Of a DNA stretch of 64,000 bases, positions 31,886 through 43,977 are shown one piece after another (the stretch's first letter is position 1; every line of letters begins with the position of its first letter). This DNA comes from Echinometra lucunter (Eukaryota; Echinodermata; Echinoidea; Camarodonta; Echinometridae): positions 27,966,731 through 28,030,730 of the forward strand of contig CM057156.1 of NCBI GenBank assembly GCA_029962745.1, written 5' to 3'. The translations under genes and the position numbers were made by a program. Under the pieces are notes generated by a model that saw nothing but the letters and a program-made list of their open reading frames with translations, was not told the origin of the DNA and searched no databases.

Positions 31886-34540
31886 TGTGTTATTCTAACA
31901 AAATGGGTGGTATTCATTTTTTGTACCCCCCCCCCCGGCCCCCCCCCCCCCCTCGGTTTCTTTTCACATAGTGTAACACTTAAAAGGGAAGACCTGGAGA
32001 AGCTTCTCTCAATTTAACACTGAGCGGATCAATGCACTCTGCAATTTCACAAACTCGCGGTCAAAATAGTAGAATTATCCACTATAAAGTAGTGGTTTGA
32101 GTCGCTCATTTCTGAGTGGACTTAATTCATCTTCAAAAAGAAGTAATTCCACTGGAGTGTCGGCGTATTTACACTCCTATTCGTGGAAAAGGTGTGTGTG
32201 TGTGTGGGGGGGGGGCGTTATATGTACGCGGGTGCGTATGCAGCATGGACAGGAATTAGGGATACTTATATATACACATATATTACAAACGAATGAAAGA
32301 AAGAGTCTTAGAAATTACGTTTCCATGAGAAGTACAACTACATAACATGTTATCCATTATGGGTAATTATGGTTATCCATTATCTGGTAATTCCTTTTAG
32401 CTCAAAGGGCTCTATGCTCATGATGTTTGTACTTTGTTACAGCAAGATGTTTGGCAGATATCATCTATTTCTATAGTTGACAGTTCTGTGTCTTCTTTTT
32501 ATTTTTCATTATGTGATAAATTGATTGTCTCCGTATTTAATAAGAATTTGAGAAGTACCTTTTAAGGAAGGTTCGGGAGAAGAAGGTTGCATCCACGCTT
32601 ATTTATAATCCTACTGGAGAAGTATATGATGCAGTTTCCGGTTCAGGGATGTAAAGTACCGACATATGGAGAAAAGCGGAAATTTATATAAGAGTTTTAT
32701 GTCCAGGTCTTAAAAGTAGGTCACGTTCATTTTAGACGGTGCAGAATTTAAAGTGCAGATATAAAGATCGTCAGTTTGTAATGGTCTTAAAGCAACAGTG
32801 AACTGACCCTTATTATGATGACTTGTATTTACAACAGCGCCAACTTACGGCTACTCAAAGCCAGAGACTCTTAGAAACATTATATCCTTTGTGGCGTCTC
32901 GTGAATTTCCTTAGTATGAATACAAATACATTTTAACAGATGTTACTCAAAAAATAAAGCTCTCATTGATCAGAATATAGAGCATGCTGGGAGCAAAAAG
33001 GGGACAAAATCACTAGTTTAGGACTGAGAGGGCACTATTTCAAAATCCCATACAAGGGTGCCAGTTCGCTCTGGCTTTAAAATAGAGTAATGCCTTTTAT
33101 CGATCGAAGTCGAGTTCCGGTGATGAGTAAACTTAAAAAGTTGGTTATATCCAATTTCCAAAGAAACTGGATTTGTGAAAGTGTGTCTGGTGAAAGGGTA
33201 AACAAGTTAACGAAAACTTATGAAGATACTTTTTTTTTTACTGACGTAAGTATAATATCAGGTATCGATGAGTCTCTATATCGAGAAGAGCGGAAGAGAT
33301 GTATGTCTTGAAAGTATAGGTCATGTTTGTTTAAATTAGCAGACGATTCAGACTTTTAGCGCAGATGACAGTTATTGTCCTATAAATAAAGTGATACCTA
33401 GTCTTGAGTTCAGGTGATGGGACTTTTTTACAAGAGGACGTAAAATCGTTACTCTTCCATTCGCCAGGCACTCTCGAGTGTCTGGCGAAACTATAAAAAG
33501 TTTGCCAAAACTTGATGGATATTGATTGTTGTTTTTTTCTCCTTATTAAGGTAATGTCAAGTACCGACTATACCAATATATCAAGAAGAGCGGAAAGTAA
33601 TGATTTTAGGTCTTAAAATTACTTTGTATTCATTTTTAATAGACTTTGCCCTAAGAGCTTGAAGTAATTCTCGTTGTGTTTATAGATGGATCAAAACAAT
33701 TCTGCTGCGATACACCCCCGACACCCCCTTCCCCCCGTCTGCATGAGGAGGAATACGAAATTGCCGGTCATTATAAGAATATCAGTTCTATTTAAACTTT
33801 TTTTTTTATCTTACTTAATATCGTAGATGTTATTGTAATGATAATGCAGCCTTAAACACTTAAAGTAAAAGGCTAACATTGTGAGAGTTTTAAAAAATCT
33901 CATTTTGCTACTTGACAATGGTATAAACACAAGAGTTATAGTTTAAAAATACCAGTCTGAAAGTTTCAAAGTATAATGTCGACGGAAAGTATTTTTAAAT
34001 AATAAAAATGTAAACCAGTGTTGGAAGAAAATACAATGGTCGGTTGCACAGACTGGACATAAGGAGCGTACATGTGCACAGAGTTCACCTGAACAGTGTA
34101 CATGTATGTGTGTTTGCATATCATGTATAGTACGGTTGGGTGTGTATGTGTGTGTGTATGCATATCATGTATAGTACAGGGAGAGGGGTGCAGCCAACGT
34201 GGTTTTTTTTTTTTTTTTTGAACTGGTTGAAAATGCTCCTCTAGTTATTTGTCTCATGAGACCAAAACTAATAAAATCGGCGTTTGCGTCTTATTAACAA
34301 TTTTTCATTACAAATTATGGTTGGTTTCAGGGTTTCTGAGTACAAATACAAGTACTCATACACATGTTTCATCTTAGTTTGAGAATTTTTTTAAATCAGC
34401 TGCTCACAAAGTTAGCCAATGCCTTTAACCAGAATAAAGGGATTAATGTCAGGTTCAGAATGCCTGTCTTCATGACCGTCTTCATGAGCGCGGTATATAG
34501 CCACAGAATTGACGTATATACCAAGAATAAAAGGTTCAAT
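31886..34540. other. Gene-poor region with three diverged related segments
   Basis: A C-run pair lies at 31926-31950. Three segments share a pattern (GTACCGACATATGGAGAAAAGCGG near 32656, CGATGAGTCTCTATATCGAGAA near 33264, GTACCGACTATACCAATATATC near 33560, each followed by AGCGGAA and a TTAGGTCTTAAAA-like stretch). This suggests an old tandem duplication. A 30-base hairpin lies at 33460-33489. GTGT-rich sequence lies at 34105-34160 and a T20 run at 34202-34219. No gene is recognised. Confidence 0.45.
33460..33489. repeat. 30-base hairpin
   Basis: TTCGCCAGGCACTC, two bases, then GAGTGTCTGGCGAA, a 14-bp stem with one G/A mismatch position. It stands alone. Confidence 0.75.
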
Positions 34541-34559
34541 TTTGCATCCTTCAAAAGCA

Positions 34560-34915
34560 ATACTGGGAACTCCTTTATGGGTACAACTTTGCACCCCAAG
34601 AAGCATTTTGCACTGTACCTTTAAGGCTGCAGTGAGCTACATTTGCACCCCTAAGGGTGCTGAGTTGTACCCTCTCGGAAAAGGGGCAAATTTGCACCCT
34701 TTTGACTGCAAAAAATTTCTGCACCTTTAAAGGGGCATTGCTGCACCTTCATGGTTGCACCTTTAAGGGTGCAGGCGGGCATTTAAGGGTGCAAACAAGA
34801 CAATAGTACAAAAGGGTGCGTCTGTGCACCTTTTTTATGTAGCGTTCAAGATTACACCCCCAAAAGGTGCTGCAAGTGTTGCATTTAGGGTGCAAAATTG
34901 CACCTTTCATTCGAC
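34560..34915. repeat. Cluster of GGGTGCA/TGCACCC palindromic modules
   Basis: Roughly fifteen occurrences of TGCACCCTT, TGCACCTTT or the reverse AAGGGTGCA within about 350 bp, often paired as dyads such as TTGCACCTTTAAGGGTGCA. They alternate in orientation, so the block can fold into many alternative hairpins. Confidence 0.8.
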
Positions 34916-35327
34916 GAACGCACTTTCACGAGTTGGGGAGCTACTTCTTTGCCCGTTTATCACTTTCTACACCTATGGCATAATAGCTTATCTCATTTTA
35001 TTGCATCATTGCTCGAATACAAGTCATAATGTGAAACCAACACCCGCTGGCGGAGTATACTGTCACCAATCTCACCAATCGCTGGGTGATTTTTTTTTTT
35101 TTTTTTTTTTTTTTGGTTAATGTTTTTAACTGTCCCTTACTATTTTGTCAAAGATAAAGATTGAATTTTCAACATTTCATTTGATCGCTGATTTTGTCTT
35201 GTATATCTACATAATTTATGTGTAGCCTACAGTTGGCAAAGATCCGAAACTTATTACAACTATAATGCAGTAGGTGCATGATGGCGCTCGTGATTAGCAA
35301 GGGCTCTGAGAATTGGGAATTAGAAGG
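34916..35327. other. Intergenic, no gene
   Basis: Contains a T24 run (35091-35114). Nothing else is recognised. Confidence 0.45.
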
Positions 35328-35512
35328 GGGATTGTGTCGTAGTCGGGTGCTTGAAAGGCGCTTAACTGGAGAGGCGATAATTGGGGGTTCGATCTCCGGT
35401 AAGGCACTTATGCCCTTGAGCAAGGCATTATATCTCCATTGCTCTTTTATCGTACATTGAATAAATCATTGTGCTATAGGTATATAGATACCAACGTGTG
35501 CATGATAGTGTT
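35328..35512 (+). mobile_element. tRNA-derived SINE (family A)
   Basis: Head with GTCGTAGTCGGGTGCTTGAA and B-box GGGGGTTCGATCTCC (35384-35398), then AAGGCACTTATGCCCTTGAG and a tail ATTGAATAAATCATTGTGCT. It aligns along its length with 1556-1740. Confidence 0.78.
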
Positions 35513-36487
35513 TCTTTAAAAAACAAAAAATAGAAACACTGATCAGAAACCTCAGCAAATCAATTTCAACATAGTGGATACAAGAGTCTGTAGCTCTTTG
35601 CCCTATACTAATGTTATTAAGTATTTTATTCAAACTGTGTCTCTCAGCAGCCAGTAATTTTGACAATCTGTAACACATAAGATAGGAAAGTACATAACAT
35701 GTTACATGAGAAAAAATGTAACAATTTGTTGAAAAGAAAAGAAAAATATTGGTAAATAAGATTATGGAAATGCACTCGTCATGTCATGTAAGCAAAATAA
35801 CGTTTGTCATCGTTAGCATAATGGACATAGGTCTACTTATATATTTGGAGAGGTAATGATATCTGTACGCTTTATAATAATAATTCAAAAAATCCCATAT
35901 GTGAGCGAGCAAGTGGTATAGTTCCCATTGCAAGCTTCCCCTTATCTCATAAAACATTCGGACTCCGTCTCCCACACAAATTTTCTTTTGGAATTCCTCT
36001 CTCTGGAAACGTGAAAATTAATTTTCATGTTAATGCTAGACTTAAATAGATAATTGCCTGCCAAGTCTGAGCTGAAAAAGGAAAGAAAAACGAAGAAAAG
36101 AAAAGAAAAGAAAAGAAAAAACACTCAACAAAAGAAAACAAACCAAACCATAAAGCTACCTTCATGATTTCTTCATGGACGGAATGTGAATTATTTCAGA
36201 TTCACAATGGCGCCATCTGCATCTACTCTTTTACAATAATTGCGGTGTTAGAGGTGTTCAACACAGAATGCCGTCTAGTCGTTACATGCTCTGTTCAATC
36301 ATGTCCAATATTGACATTCAGGACATTAAGGGGGGCTCCGTTTTCATTATTTTTGGGCGGGGGGGGGGGGCACTCTCAATTTTTTTCGGGGGGGGGGGAC
36401 ATAGAATGGGGGGGGGGGTAACACGCACGTTTTTTTTTTTTTTTAAACACATGCACACGTTGATATCAATATGTATATAGCACATCA
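35513..36487. other. Intergenic with G-rich homopolymers
   Basis: AT-rich. AAAAG repeats lie at 36070-36120. Three long G runs (36358-36370, 36391-36401, 36409-36418) are separated by short spacers and followed by T16. No exon is supported. Confidence 0.45.
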
Positions 36488-36620
36488 CTTTATTTGAAAT
36501 ACGATAAAACAGCAATGTAGATAAAATGCCCTGCTCAAGGGCATAAGTGCCGTGCCGGGGATCGAATCCCAGACCTTCGCGTCTCCAGTCAAGCGCCTTA
36601 AACCACTCGACTACGGCACA
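36488..36620 (-). mobile_element. tRNA-derived SINE (family A), minus orientation
   Basis: On the minus strand it reads GTGCCGTAGTCGAGTGGTTT, AAGGCGCTTGACTGGAGACG, B-box GGGATTCGATCCCC, then GCACTTATGCCCTTGAGCAG. It is the best-preserved family A head in the window and is followed by an ACAC-rich stretch on the plus strand. Confidence 0.8.
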
Positions 36621-37380
36621 CACACGCATGTACACATCCGCACACACCCACACACAAAAAGGTCCGCTACGCCTATTTTTTTTCTTTTTTTTGGGGGGGG
36701 GGCATGTCCCCTTGTCTTTCTCCCTCCTGATTGACGCCCATGATGGCAATATGTCTATATTCTATCCTTCTTTCTTTCTTTCTCTCTTGCTTTTCTTTCT
36801 CTTTTTCTTTCCCTCTCATTTTAACAGGGAAATGGGGAGGAGGGGGGGGGGGGGGGCTTTGCACGCCATCTCTCGGATCCTTTTCTTTCTTTGATACTGA
36901 CTTTCAATTTAAAAAAAAAGAAAGAGAGAGAGAGAAAAAAAAACAGGGTTGTCTGATAAATAGAGAATGTAATCAGTTCTTCATCAAGAAATGATAGACA
37001 TCGGAAGTGACCGAGAGGAGGCGGTGGAAGACACAGGCGTAGTCAAAATGTAGGGCGGGAGAGGAAAGGAAAGAAGAAAAGAAAAAAAAGGGGGAACGAA
37101 AGAAAAGAAGAAAACAGAAAGGAAAGGAAAAGAAAGAAAAAGGGGAAAACCTGGAAGCGCTCGCTCGCTTCGCTATCTTATATCAATTAGTTATATTCTT
37201 ATGAAGGTTACAAGTATTTGGTTTGCATCTTGTGTCTCTAGCTAACGTTATGATATTTTTCTACTCATATCTTCCTCCTCCTCTACTTGCAGATGCAGCT
37301 TCAGCTGCAGTTGTAGTCTCCTTGCCACAAGTGCCATCTTGAAAATATCAAACTTTCAACAGTCATAGGATTTTCGACAG
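36621..37380. other. Alternating purine and pyrimidine tracts
   Basis: T/G run at 36676-36703, TTTC/CTTT-rich at 36765-36825, G14 at 36842-36856, AAAG/GAGA-rich at 36910-36950 and GAAAAG-rich at 37040-37150. No gene is seen. Confidence 0.6.
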
Positions 37381-37404
37381 TACACGGCAGGGCCTTTTTG
37401 CAAC

Positions 37405-37905
37405 CCGACAAAATAGTAAAACATTCGTAAGATCTTCTTACCAATGACTCGAGAGTGCCGTGAGTTGCATGTACAACCATCTTGCGAAAACCAAAACCGT
37501 AAGATGACAGTAAGTCTGACGTAAGAAGAACTCAAGGCATTCTTACGAAAAACGTACGAACTCTAGGGCCATTGTATAACCGAAAATCACTTCGTTTCTC
37601 AAGGTCTTGAGTTGTTTTTTTTATTTTTTATAATTGATCAGTTTTTATTGATCCATATATTCAAAAGAAAACAAACGAGAAATACAAAGCATTTGCAGTA
37701 CATACTAAAATAGATCACAGAAATTACAAACTAATGAATGGATCTACGTCTTGAGTTGTTCTTGCGAATTAAACGGCGTTCGTATGAACTTCATAAGAAG
37801 GCAGTAAGAAACTATGCCCCATCTACGAATCTCTACGAACTCCTGAATTCGTACGAACAGGAAGATTCGTACGAACGGTGCGTTCGTACGAACCTTTGTG
37901 ACCGT
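37405..37905. repeat. TTCGTACGAA-rich repeat interrupted by a retro-insertion
   Basis: Both halves carry TTCGTAAGA, CTTACGAA, GTACGAAC and similar words. Three perfect TTCGTACGAA palindromes lie at 37848-37857, 37865-37874 and 37882-37891. The two halves are separated by the 131-bp insertion at 37617-37747. Confidence 0.65.
37617..37747 (-). mobile_element. Short retro-inserted sequence with 13-bp target duplication
   Basis: GTCTTGAGTTGTT flanks both sides exactly (37604-37616 and 37748-37760). On the minus strand the insert ends with CAATAAAAACTGATCAATTA and then an A-rich tail (T-rich on the plus strand at 37617-37631). Target duplication, AATAAA and A-tail together indicate LINE-mediated retroposition of a short transcript or LINE 3' fragment. 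Confidence 0.8.
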
Positions 37906-38329
37906 AGCTTTAATTGTAGCCATTGCAATCATTGATTTTTATACAACCTTTCCTTCCAAGATGCTTTATCTGTTGTATCGCAGTCCCTATTTCCTAACTC
38001 TATACCATGAACTTTACCATCTCATTGATTCAAAGGACAGAAAACAAAACCAAAACGAAAGCACTATAAAACGAAAAAAACAACAAAATAAACTTCCAAG
38101 AAACAATTTAACAAGCAAATGAAACGACAGACAAGCAAAGAAATGGATGAAAAAATTAAAAGATTCTTAGCATGAACACAATTATGTACTTGATTATTTT
38201 TTACAAATGTACTTTTTAAAAATGGTTTGCTTTGGAAGTTTCGAACCACTTGTTTCCTATCATGACAATGACCATGCATATCGATGGATGGCATGGACTT
38301 ATCGCAGAACACTTCACTTCCGCATTCGA

Positions 38330-38588
38330 CCAAATGACTGCACATGTACAAACGTCACGTATGCCTTTGCCGCGCACAAATACATGAATACCGTATGCGT
38401 ACAGTACAGCTAGCTAGTTAGCTACAGCTATCGTGATCGCGATCGAGGTGAGCTGAAACCGGACGCTCTTGACATTCATATTCACGGATATTTTGATGTA
38501 GCTTGTGCCACGAACCTCTTTGACTGGCGGATTTCAGTGCTGAATTTTGGAATTCTTGGAGATAGTCGGTGGAAGAAAACCAAGCAAA
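38330..38588 (+). promoter_or_regulatory. Candidate promoter and 5' UTR of a plus-strand gene
   Basis: Locally richer in CpG than its neighbours, with a GATCGCGATC palindrome (38433-38442). It lies directly upstream of an ATG that is followed four codons later by a consensus donor. This is a weak, position-based call. Confidence 0.3.
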
Positions 38589-38598
38589 ATGTCAGCCA
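38589..38598 (+). CDS. Possible first coding exon (Met-Ser-Ala..) of an unidentified gene
   Basis: ATG-TCA-GCC-A followed by the consensus donor GTAAGT at 38599, with start context CAAAATGTC. A very short first coding exon after a CpG-richer 5' UTR is common in animal genes. It ends in phase 1. The next plausible plus-strand exon (58204) needs phase 0, so the two cannot be joined directly, and either a missing exon lies between or they are different genes. Confidence 0.35.
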
Positions 38599-39105
38599 GT
38601 AAGTAGTCATTCATGGTGGTTGTATGATGTGTGGGAAGCGTAGGCCTTTCGTGGCATAGTTAACCGCGGGGCCTGGCCGGGTGAGTGCATGTGTCGTTTG
38701 GGTACCTCGCCCGCGCCTGTGGCAATTAGTAAAATGGGACGTCCGCATTCATTTCAGTGCTGTGTAAGCTGAGCTGAGTGCGCAGTCATTCATGCCACTA
38801 ATTGATAGATAGCATAGGTATTATTGAGTGTAGTATTCATGTAAATGCAGTTGCTTGGCAGTGATTTGAATGATTATTCAACATTTAGAAGACTTTTGAT
38901 TTTCCTCATTACCAAGTGCTATTTCATTTTGGAAAATGATAAATGGCAATGTATCTTTCAATTAAAAAAAAAAAAAATCCTTTTTGGTCTAAAATAGTAA
39001 AAACACTAGATCTAGTTAGACCCTAGGCCTACAGTATATAGACCTAATTTATTAAAGCTTCATGCTGCCAGGTTTCACTTTAATGTCTTTGGTGTTTTAT
39101 TGTGT

Positions 39106-39131
39106 AATCCTACACAAATTTGTGTAGGATT
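39106..39131. repeat. Perfect 26-bp palindrome
   Basis: Half-site AATCCTACACAAA followed immediately by its exact reverse complement, with no spacer. TGTGTAA words flank it on both sides. Confidence 0.9.
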
Positions 39132-40993
39132 TTATTTTGTTGTGTAAAATTAATAATTTATTTATTTTCATTATTTTTTTTCAATTGACAGGGGTGTGAA
39201 GAGTCTCTGCTTAGATCATTTGGGATGGTGGGGGATGGACAAGGAAAAGAGCTGGTGGTCAGATTTCCAAATTTGATGATAAATGTTCACATTTTCCCCA
39301 CTTCAAGCCTTCCCCTAAATCAGGCAACCACTCCCCCCAACACCCCCTAAAAAACAAACAAACAACAACAACAACAACAGACTTTGTACAGTGTAGTCTA
39401 CTGTTGCATTTAAAAATTTCCCTGCTACTTACTCTTTACTTTTGAGCCCTGTCCCACCGGTAACACTCATACATGTATTATATTTTCTTTACATACATGT
39501 AGATTGAAAGAGTAAATCTAGACTTGCTGATACTTACATGTTGTAACCGATTTTGTGTTGTGTTTGGGGGGGGGGGGGGGGAGATCCCACACCCTCTGTA
39601 GCAACACTCCTGTCAGTGTCAGTCTGCAAAACAAACTAAGTTATAGGTCTACAGTGTATCAGTGTGACACTAACAGGGCTCAAAAATAAAGTATTAAACA
39701 GAGATATAAGATAAAAATGAGCCCTAAATAATATTCTGGACCCACAAGATCTGATGTTGGAAGGTAGGTGTGAGCAGGCCTACTTGTACGGAGGGGCTTG
39801 ATATTTCCCCCAAAAACATTTAAAGCTCTGGACCAATGGAGGAAAAATGACAGTGAATATCCTTTCAGAGTGTAACTGAAGGCACCAAGTAGAGGTCAGG
39901 GACAGAATGACCCCTTTAAGGCCATGAGATACTGTATTCACATGTGGAAAGAATCTCATTTTTAGAATTGCCCCATTGTCCATGTGGGTATATGTACCGA
40001 TATTTGATTCTAGATACATGACCCTGTTTAACTGCCACATAGTCTTTAAATAGTGTGGAGCCATGCCAGGCAAGGCTCATGCCTAATGACCATACAGGTA
40101 CTGTATTTTGCCAGAACTTACTCTTTCATTTCGGCCTAGTTGTATTTGTATCTGTACCAGTAGGTAAAAATAAACACTACAATGAATAAATGTGTGCACC
40201 CCCCCCCCCCCCCCCCCCCCCCCCCTCATGAGGACCATTCCCTCTTGTAAAAATCACAATAAAATTCCAGTGATGTTTCACCTGGTGATTCCCACTGACT
40301 TCCAAATTACACAGACTCTGTTACTCCACAGAGTTTGGGATTAAAATGGGCATACTTAAGATATAATCTCTAACTCCACACATTTTTTATTTTCAGTGGA
40401 AAAGTAACAAGCAAAAATCAGAGCAATTCACTTGTAAAGATGGAAAAATAGCCTGTTTTCTGCAAGTTTTCTTTTTCTTTCCTCCTGAGAAAAAGAAAAC
40501 CTGCAGAAACTCTGCCACGTTTTGCTGTAATAAGGCTACGTGAATATGGCCCTATGCTCATTGGACAGTATCAACCAACAGCATGGACAATCTGCTGCCC
40601 TGGCCTATCAGAGTACATGTACAAACCCAACCCTTTACTATAGAAGTGCCATGTGCCCTATGTACATGTATGTCCTGCAAGGATGTTGTACAATTTAAAG
40701 CAAGCATAGCACAGCCTCTCCCAGGAAGTGTCTTTTCCTAGACATGGGAATGGCCCATATGGAAATATAATCAAGAACACTGATTTGCTGTCCGTAGTTT
40801 GGGCTGGGGCGACCATCAACTGAGCATCATCAACCAAACATCCGGCTTTTCCTGTCTGTGTACACAGTATGGGTGGGAGAATGCATGGAAAAGAGACGCA
40901 AGTATGATAGTGTCTGCTATTAGCCTTGCTTAAAGCCAGAAGAGCACTCGCAAGTTAAGTCCTTCTGTCTCTGAACAGACAAAAAAGAAAATC

Positions 40994-41024
<31 letters not shown>

Positions 41025-42889
41025 GAGAGGGGAAGAAGAAAAGAGAAGAAAGACAATTGGAGGAGTAGGAGAAGAAAAAGAAGAAGAAGGAGAGGGAGAA
41101 GAAGGAGAAGGAGAAGAAGAAGAAAAAAGAAAGAGAACTGGGGTGGGGATTCTATGGCATAATGTGCGAGAAAGGTGTGATTGATCTGCGATTTGAATTA
41201 CGATGTTGGTTAAAAAAATTAATTTTCTTGTCACAATTTTGCTGACTTACAGGTACATGTTACATGTGTAAAAGTTACATTGTACATGTATGTTGTAATA
41301 CAGGGGGTGTTTCACAAAGATTTACGTTTAACTGATAAAATCCCACTTCAATTCCAACTTGTCTGCTGTATATTACGCATCATGGCATTGGTCAGAATCA
41401 TGTGGTCAGGGGATGCACAATATTGAAAGTCTATCATTGAGATTACACATTAAATACCCGATGGGCATTGGTGCGCATTGTAAGTCAAACTTCACTCTAT
41501 GTGAAACACCCCCCAGGTCATTCATCTGATCTTCATTGTAATTTTTGTTCATCGGTTTGTCCCCTTGTAAAAAAAAAAAGATTCTGTGGTCCTTTTCAAG
41601 AAAGCGGTACTGTATTTGGATCTCTGTGATAGCTCTGTGCTTGCATGACTCTGATGAGATAATAAATGAGCAAATAAATGGCAAACCTATTATTTTTCCA
41701 GCTATACAGCAGCCAAGGTGACAGACAGACAAATATCATAGTTACAGAAAAGGAGAGAGAGAAAGAAAGAAAGACAGAGATAGAGAGAGAGAGAAATAGA
41801 GGGAGAGAGAGGAGAAAAAGAAATGTGAGTAAAAAGAGAGCTGATGTGAGAACAGAAAAGGAGTCTTCACTCCTCAAAAATGAAAATAAAAGTTGTTATG
41901 AAGGAATAATAAAGCAAAGGAAAAGAGATAATGTTTATAGGCCAGATGATATAGATTTCTAGTTTCTTATTGTTTCCCATTTCCTTTTTTTTCAGGTCAC
42001 CTCCTTTTTACATTGTTTATTTGATGTAAAGTAAAAAGCTATTGAGGAAATGTACATGTAAGCAGAAAGGTTTTCAAAAATAAAAATGTTTCATTTTCTG
42101 TATGTTTTGGACCTTCTGTAGTGCATGAACAAACAGAATGATGTCTTTAAGCAATGCAGTGGCAGTACAAATCCCCATAATCCACAAAGTCAACTTCAAC
42201 TTAAGTTATCAAACTCATGAGAGCTTGGAATTTGAGACATATGTAGGTCAGGGGGCAACTGACCTCAGATGTCATTAGGTAGATTTTAAAGTCAGCCTGA
42301 TTGACGATTAAAGGTACTTTTCAACTTCATGAAATAGATGTTGGAAAATTGGTCTAAGAGATTATAGTAAAAGAGTAGTGCAAAAGTGTATGAGGATGGT
42401 AACAATGGTATGGTATGGTATTTTGAAATTACAAGAACTGCGATGATGATTTTTTTTTTTTTTTTTTAATGAGCCAGATGTAGAAATAATAGGATTCTAA
42501 TGGAAAATAATTAATTTGTCTGAGACTTTGTTCGTTGATCATTTTAAAATGTTCAGTGTTTTTTAATCTTATGTTCCAAGGTCCACTATGATAACCATAA
42601 CATACATGTAGAGTTTGAGTATCAAACTTCTATACATGTAGTTACAGTGTTAAAAGTATACATGTGCATGCATTAACTTTAAGTTTTAGGGCTTCATTTT
42701 TCTCCACTTTGAGTAATAGGGAAATTAAGGCTTCATCATGCCTTTGGATCAAATTCCCTGCACTTCATAGCACTTGATTTCTTTAAAGAACAATAAACTT
42801 AAAGACATGCACCTTTACAATTCTTTCTGATTTATTTCATTCATTGACTACGAGAATGCACCTTGTGTCCTCTGGAAAGGATGCTAATC

Positions 42890-42892
<3 letters not shown>

Positions 42893-42933
<41 letters not shown>

Positions 42934-43018
42934 TATTATTAATTATTATTATTATTATTATTACTATTATTATTTATTATTAATTATTATTATTATTTAT
43001 TATTATTAAATATTATTA

Positions 43019-43094
<76 letters not shown>

Positions 43095-43117
43095 TTAATT
43101 ATTATTATTATTATTTA
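42893..43117. repeat. (TTA)n microsatellite, ~225 bp
   Basis: ATT/TTA triplets with a few phase-shifting interruptions (ATTTATT, TTAATT). Confidence 0.97.
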
Positions 43118-43730
43118 TAGTTTGATATGCTTGCAGGGCTTCAAGTGGATTCATACTTTTTCAGTCAGAATTTTCTTTGACGAAATTACATATTGGGCAA
43201 GTCACTTGATGAAAAAAGAAAAACATGAAATACTCTCCTTCCTTGTTCATTCCGTAATCAGAATTTTTCAACGTCTACACAGTTGTAGTGTGTATTGTGC
43301 TCGGATATTTGCACAAATTTGCAAAATTTTAGTCATGTACTTGGCTTACATTTGTCTGTAATCAAAATGCCTAGAGAGATCTTTTCAGTTGTTATGAGCA
43401 ACAATCCTTTGACAGAACAACAAATATTCACAAGTTCCTTATTATTTGAAGTGAATCAGTTTGTGTGGATTAGCCCCACTATGTGATCCCCCACGTTGTG
43501 AGTGTATACATACTGTATTGTATGGAAAATTGATCTAACACTTAATCTACAGCACTTGAAAAGAATGCGGAGAAGAGGCTCCATTTGAGAAGAACCTGTT
43601 CAATTAAATTCAGAGATCTGCCAAAAAGCGTTAAGGTTGTGAAAATAACATGCAATGAGCAGCTCTAGATCTAGTGAAATATCCTGTAAGAATGAGCTCC
43701 AGTGATTTGATTGTAGTGGATCGGGTGACA

Positions 43731-43840
43731 GCCCGCGAGACCGAAGGCCCGCGAGACCGAGGGCCCGCGAGACCGAAGGCCCGCGAGGCCGAAGGCCCGC
43801 GAGACCGAGGGCCCGCGAGACCGAAGGCCCGCGAGACCGA
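43731..43840 (+). repeat. 16-bp minisatellite, left arm (~7 copies)
   Basis: Unit GCCCGCGAGACCGAAG with A/G variation at two positions. It is mirrored by about eight units of the reverse complement at 45656-45783. Confidence 0.92.
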
Positions 43841-43876
43841 CTTTTTTTTTTTTTTTAAATCTTATTTTCCTTCATC

Positions 43877-43935
43877 AGGTGCCGCGGTCGAGTGGTTTAA
43901 GGCGCCTTGTTGCAGCGGCGTAACAGGTGCCTGTT
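43877..43935 (+). mobile_element. SINE family A head fragment (left arm)
   Basis: GGTGCCGCGGTCGAGTGGTT and TAAGGCGCCTTG match the A-box part of family A, but the B-box is replaced by other sequence. Its mirror copy is at 45563-45620. Confidence 0.6.
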
Positions 43936-43942
43936 ATCAGAA

Positions 43943-43977
<35 letters not shown>

